From the NCBI GenBank assembly GCA_028023455.1, contig JAQFVV010000319.1:680001-744000 (forward strand): a DNA stretch of 64,000 bases, read 5' to 3'. Below the pieces are notes generated by a model. It saw nothing but the letters and a program-made list of their open reading frames with translations. It ran no database searches and was not told the DNA's origin. Source of the stretch: Epiperipatus broadwayi (taxonomy: Eukaryota; Onychophora; Udeonychophora; Euonychophora; Peripatidae). The position numbers were made by a program, and so were the translations under genes. Positions 59,137 to 64,000 of the stretch are shown piece after piece. Position 1 is the stretch's first letter, and each line of letters opens with the position of its first letter.

Positions 59137-62100
59137 TAACCTAATTAAATAAAGACGACTTCATTTCTATTAAATCAATTCCGGAAAGCCTATTCTATTA
59201 AAGAGAATTCGGACGCTTCCGTCTAGGACGGGTTAGCAAACCCTATATTTTTTATCTAATATAGCTCGACGTTAGGTTAGTTATAATAATTCAGCTACAG
59301 CGATATGCAGTTCAGACAGAGATAGAATTAAAAAAAATTATCATTAATAAAATAAATTTAAAAAGAAAATTTAGAATAACTAACATTCTTTCTCTATCCA
59401 AAACACCTTCTCTGAGCTGTAAGTACTTGCACTGTTCGACAATGATGATGATGATTTCATGTCATTGTTAATATTACTGACTAAAATAAAACATTCATTA
59501 ATTTGCCAATATGCTCTCAATATTTTATTATTATACAATTAGAAGTTTCAATCTCTTCAGCCATGCCACGCTCGTAATGTTGATCATAATTGATCAATTC
59601 TTAATGTAAGAGCACTTATAATAATGATACTAATCTCAGGGTTCTGTGTTATTTTTAAAGAAAAATGCTCGGCAGTATTGTGTTGTCGCATATGACTGAC
59701 ATTCTGATCGGCTATAGGAAACATTTACCTTATTTAAATTCCCGGTGTCTTCATCCACATATCAACTATTATAATATTTAACGAGATGATAAATATATTC
59801 AATAACAACGTATAATTTTGAATAATATATAGCCCTTTTAATCCAGAATCTCAGTCGGAATGATGAAAAGACAAGGGTGCTTTTGTGTCCTTCCATTATC
59901 CATGACAACACAATAATTTAACTAAGATTTATTACTTAGACAATTCACTTAAATGTGTACGAAACAATGTGCAAACAAAACCTTCTAGTTTGGGAATAAA
60001 GTGATTTTACACACATATAAAATAAAATATCTTGGTCTGAAGTTTTCAATTCCATAAATAATTCTTATTAAATTAAACTATACTGAAATATTCTGATCTG
60101 CTTACAATTGTCTATCTGGTGTATTGAATTTAAGATTTCATAAATGATTTCGGACTCAAGAAAAGTATTGCAAGTATTATGCAAATACACTTTTATTTAG
60201 CACACAAGAGAAATGACTCAAAACAACTTGTAACAAGACTATAATTTATTATTAAATTTTAACAAGATTATAATTTATTATTACAGTTTAACAAAACTAT
60301 CCTTTATGATTAACATAATAAACAAACATATACAATTTATTCGATCCCATATGGATAAAACAAAATATAACTAACAGTAATTCGTTTATACTTTTAGACC
60401 TGGATTCGAACTACTTCTTCATCTTCTTTTTACATGTATGCAAATTGAATATAACAAAATAAATATTATTATCGATACATCAACTCATCCGTTTAGTGTA
60501 TCTTATATGAACGGCTACTTAAATTTATTGACAACGATCTGTTTTAAAACAAAAACAATTTGATTCTAGGCAATACGTACAAACGATTTTTATTATCATA
60601 TCTTTAATTAAATGATAGTTTTTTATTTAGATAACTTATTATAATTTATGGGTTATTTATCAGAAGTTACACTTATTATTTTAATATTTACCTTAATAAC
60701 AACTGAAGTTGTTATACACACTGCTTTTCTCAGTATAAGTTATATTGTGAGTGCTACTTAATCATTAACCCGAATTAAACCTAGTATTTGAACCCTCCAT
60801 TGGCAAATAAAAAATTCTAAATCACGCAATTTTAAACTTACTCTCTCCATTGACTTACGTGTGGATTACCAGCACTATTCCGCCGCACAATCCAGACATT
60901 GATCATATATACTAGCACGCTATTTATACTAAATGGATCGTAAGGAATTAACCTCCAATATACCCGTTATCTTGCCATAACTTTCTAAACAAAACACAAT
61001 ATTCAACACCTTCCGTGGTGGAATTATCTCTATTTTCTCATGAGGAATATGGAATAACACTGAAGGTCTGTAGAATTAACTACTACATTAAAATAGTTTG
61101 GTGGGTCCTTGCCTCTTACTTGGGCATAATAGGAACACACACCAATTATAATCCTCTCCTGGGATTTTAATGAATGAAATACACTAAATACGATATAAAT
61201 TACTGATCGTCCTAACTCTGAGAAGCGATCACTTGGGTTATAAACATACCCGAATACTAGATTTATCTATTCCCCTCATGGAAAGTAAAGCTTTTGGGGA
61301 GATCAATTTCCATCCCACAAAATAAAGACATTACAGTTATTACTTATGCGAATCTTAAGCATATACCAATGCTATATCGGGGCAAGACAAGCAAATACAC
61401 TAATTACACTAAATTTATGTTCCGGGTATACTTAGATCAACGTCTGAAATCAATGGATATCACAGAATTAACTATAATAATTTTCACCTTTGCCAAAGAA
61501 AAATTCAACAAGTAATTGGTATTATAGTATCTTGAACTAAATCAAGTGAATGCATTAATAAAGAATAATTGGGAATAAGTTCATCAATTAACATAGTATA
61601 AATTTGTTTCAAACTTTAAATAAGTAATATCTTGTATAGCACTTCTCTTTCATTACTTCTGATAATTTTAACTAGATATTTTACCTATTAAGTATCTAAA
61701 TTTTTCTTCTTTTACGCATCTAACATATAAATTTATACCCATAATTGCATATCATAAGTAAACACATTTTATAAAAAAAAATTTTCCATGTCAAATATAA
61801 ATTTAACCTAGAATAATTACAGGAAAACATACCTTTATGATTACAAGGTCATTTAAATATTACTTGACTATACAGCCTTTAACCTGTAGATATAAAAAAA
61901 AATACACATAATTTTACAAATTAGTAAAAAAAATCATTACTTAACAAGTGCTTATTATCTCACTAGAAAAATGTTTTCCATTGGGCAATTTATCCAGATG
62001 AAGAACTTGATCCATTCGTAGTTCACGAAGCAAATTTAAAATAAGAAACACATTTTATTATTTCATTTCTATAAAAGTTGCCTCCATTCTGGTGCACTTA

Positions 62101-63675
62101 ATAAATTAGGCAAAGAAAACATAGCAGCGTTGGATGTTAACTCTTTCTTGAATTAACTGATATAATTTTGGGATTCAAGAAAACAATACATATTTTAACA
62201 TGACGAATATTTGACGATAGACGATCACATATACAATTCTTTTCTTTTTACTATTGGCGATACGTATCATTTTTAGCTAGCTGGCTTATGAATAAAATAA
62301 TGCACAAATTTTCCAAAATACTATTATTATAAGGACTGCAGCTGACTTACGTGGATATAAAGTTTTAATGACTCCATTTGATGTATAATATAACATATTA
62401 TATTATGGTTATAATTAAGTCACTAATGTTTGTAGTTTTTATTCCTACTCTAGGAATTATAATTTGTCTTTAATAAGGAATTCTCCGTAAAATGCACACA
62501 TACAAATTTTCTGATATTTGCCTTGAGAAAATTTATATTTTCTTTTTTTTAAAAAAATATACAGGTGCATAAGTAAATATCCTTGATCATTAATATTATT
62601 TTTAGATAATTTTCAGTGAATAAAACATATTTTAATGTGGGGAACTTACGTTATTTCAAAGCAGACAATTTCTTTTAGAAAGAGCGCAAAATGTTTCTCG
62701 TTAACTTCCTTTGGCTTTTATAATATTTCTTTTAATTATAATTTTTCTTTTATACCATGAAAAGATTATTAAATAAGGTAAAGTTAACAAATCATTGATT
62801 ATTTCATGGAAATTACTTATATCACTTATTTTAAACATAATGACACTTTCCGTGATTGCTGTAGTTAATACGGTCATTTTGAACTTTAGCATAAGATAGT
62901 ACATTTTTGCGTATAAAAAGCTTTAAAATAGGTAGATGGCCACAGAAAGCAGAATATCTTATCAAATAGGATTAGCCACGCATGATATTATTAAAAATTT
63001 ACTGGACTTATATTTATTTCTGCAATAAAAAATAATAAAAAATTTGTTACCGAATTGCAGTACTGCTTCCTCCTTGTAAAACTAGAGTCAGACTAAACTT
63101 TCTTCAAAATTTGGCGGTCTTCTTTTAGCGACCTCTTGCAGAAAAATAATCATTTAATTATAACATAAACAAAAGAAAAGAAAAAAAAAACTTATTACAG
63201 TTATATTTTTCCGTATGATTTAAATGGATTACAAAGTAATTTGACAAATAATGAAAAATAAGAAATATATTTAATCAATAATGTTTATTAGTGATGTATA
63301 ATTCTGTATACATTATTATCTAAATTAATTTAAAAATTACCAGAAGTTATTGTGCGTTATGATAAGATACTCATCTACTCTCCCCCTCTACCCATCCAAA
63401 ATCAATTACTGTTTATAATATGTGCTTTTATACTATATTAAATTGCTTATATTGTTAATATTTTAATTAAATTATTCATGCTCTTCTTCAAAATGACATC
63501 AAATTACTAAATTTATTAGTTATTTGCTTAAAACACGTTACAGTGAGTAAATAGTATACTTTATTAATCACTTAATATTATTATTATTTTACTTTTTTTT
63601 ATTTCCTAGAAAAGGATTGCATTGTTTTCCTGTGGAAACAATGCCAAATAAACCAAGTGTCAATAACACTAGGTT

Positions 63676-63678
<3 letters not shown>
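58351..63678. other. Gene-free 5.3 kb with (AT)n blocks at 59066-59133
   Basis: Two AT runs separated by TGGTTATTT lie at 59066-59133. The rest is AT-rich without a recognised gene, RNA or repeat. The right end reads CTAGGTTACA before (AT)n. Confidence 0.4.

Positions 63679-63720
<42 letters not shown>
63679..63720. repeat. (AT)n microsatellite, ~42 bp
   Basis: Lies between GGTTACA (63672-63678) and the 3' end of the minus-strand SINE relic. It may be that SINE's AT tail. Confidence 0.93.
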
Positions 63721-63723
<3 letters not shown>

Positions 63724-63900
63724 GCCAGTCAAAACATGCTTATCCATCTAACATGAGCTGGAACTCACAAAATGTACTTCAAACCCAGTCGAGCCTGAGA
63801 TTTTGGTCAGGGACCAGCCTGGATTCGAACCCACTCTCCAAGCCCCAGATCTAACACCCAATGGATAACATAACTATGGTAGCACACGAGATTTAATTCT
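63721..63900 (-). repeat. tRNA-derived SINE, minus strand, with (AT)n tail
   Basis: Read on minus from about 63900: a CATAGTTATGTTATCCATTGG A-box-like segment (about 63880-63858), then the B box GGGTTCGAATCC (about 63831-63820), then a body with CAGGCTGGTCCCTGAC, ending at the AT run. Spacing between the boxes fits a tRNA head. The cognate tRNA cannot be named. Confidence 0.55.
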
Positions 63901-64000
63901 TCATCCGGCCCACTAGCAAATCGGAGAAAACAATAAGACTCATGGACTTAAACATATATATAAACAACTTAAATGCTAGACATTCCACAGATAAAATTTA

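Noticed and set aside
59133-63678. A 4.5-kb element with TTCTAACCTA...TAGGTTACA ends
   Set aside because: The left end lacks the TG start and nothing inside supports a mobile element. Chance is likely in this AT context.
1-64000. CRISPR arrays, tRNA or rRNA genes, bacterial promoters or terminators
   Set aside because: No regularly spaced repeats with unique spacers, no complete tRNA fold and no rRNA sequence. The content is clearly that of an animal genome.

Overview
The window is strongly A+T-rich eukaryotic DNA. I found no intact host gene, no tRNA or rRNA gene, no CRISPR and no operon-like layout. The element mix (an RTE-type LINE with a (GAT)n tail, Penelope-like retroelements with GIY-YIG endonuclease, a Merlin DNA transposon, Ty3/gypsy-type LTRs, tRNA-derived SINE relics, long (AT)n microsatellites) points to an AT-rich invertebrate animal. 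I cannot name the phylum from sequence alone. Almost everything readable is mobile or formerly mobile DNA in an intergenic or intronic setting.

Layout. 0.8-2.9 kb: LTR-like repeat A. 3.4-3.9 kb: a fold-back element. 7.1-8.0 kb: a small DNA transposon with 12-bp terminal inverted repeats. 8.7-12.0 kb: near full-length RTE copy 1 (minus strand). 12.06-19.1 kb: a tandem array of about 300-bp fold-back units (R1-R4) joined by (AT)n. R1 is split at its centre by a 2.18-kb Merlin transposon with a perfect 8-bp target duplication. The R2-R3 linker holds two LTR-like repeats (B, a relative of A, and D). 19.2-24.5 kb: no genes. 24.6-30.9 kb: three Penelope-like copies, two in tandem on minus and one inverted on plus. 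31.0-31.7 kb: a relic of a second Penelope-like family ending in a hairpin duplication. 32.7-35.9 kb: RTE copy 2 (minus). 36.2-43.3 kb: a young Ty3/gypsy-type element C with two nearly identical 2.08-kb LTRs. Its internal region has lost protease, reverse transcriptase, RNase H and the integrase core, and keeps one 299-codon ORF that ends in an integrase C-terminal tail. 43.4-64 kb: mostly gene-free, with a G-depleted 300-bp unit, another Penelope RT relic, a GC-rich structured island at 51.9 kb, a further hairpin-headed LTR-like edge at 56.4 kb, and SINE relics at about 58 kb and 63.8 kb.

Main observation. The LTR-like repeats A, B, C (both LTRs), D and the edge E all begin, directly after an (AT)n tract, with TG followed by a 10-13-bp hairpin that closes on CA. 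The hairpin sequences differ between families but the fold is kept. Between relatives A and B two stem pairs changed in a compensating way. Together with the repeated use of (AT)n tracts as insertion sites, this suggests a terminal-hairpin LTR group that targets (AT)n. That remains an inference to be tested.
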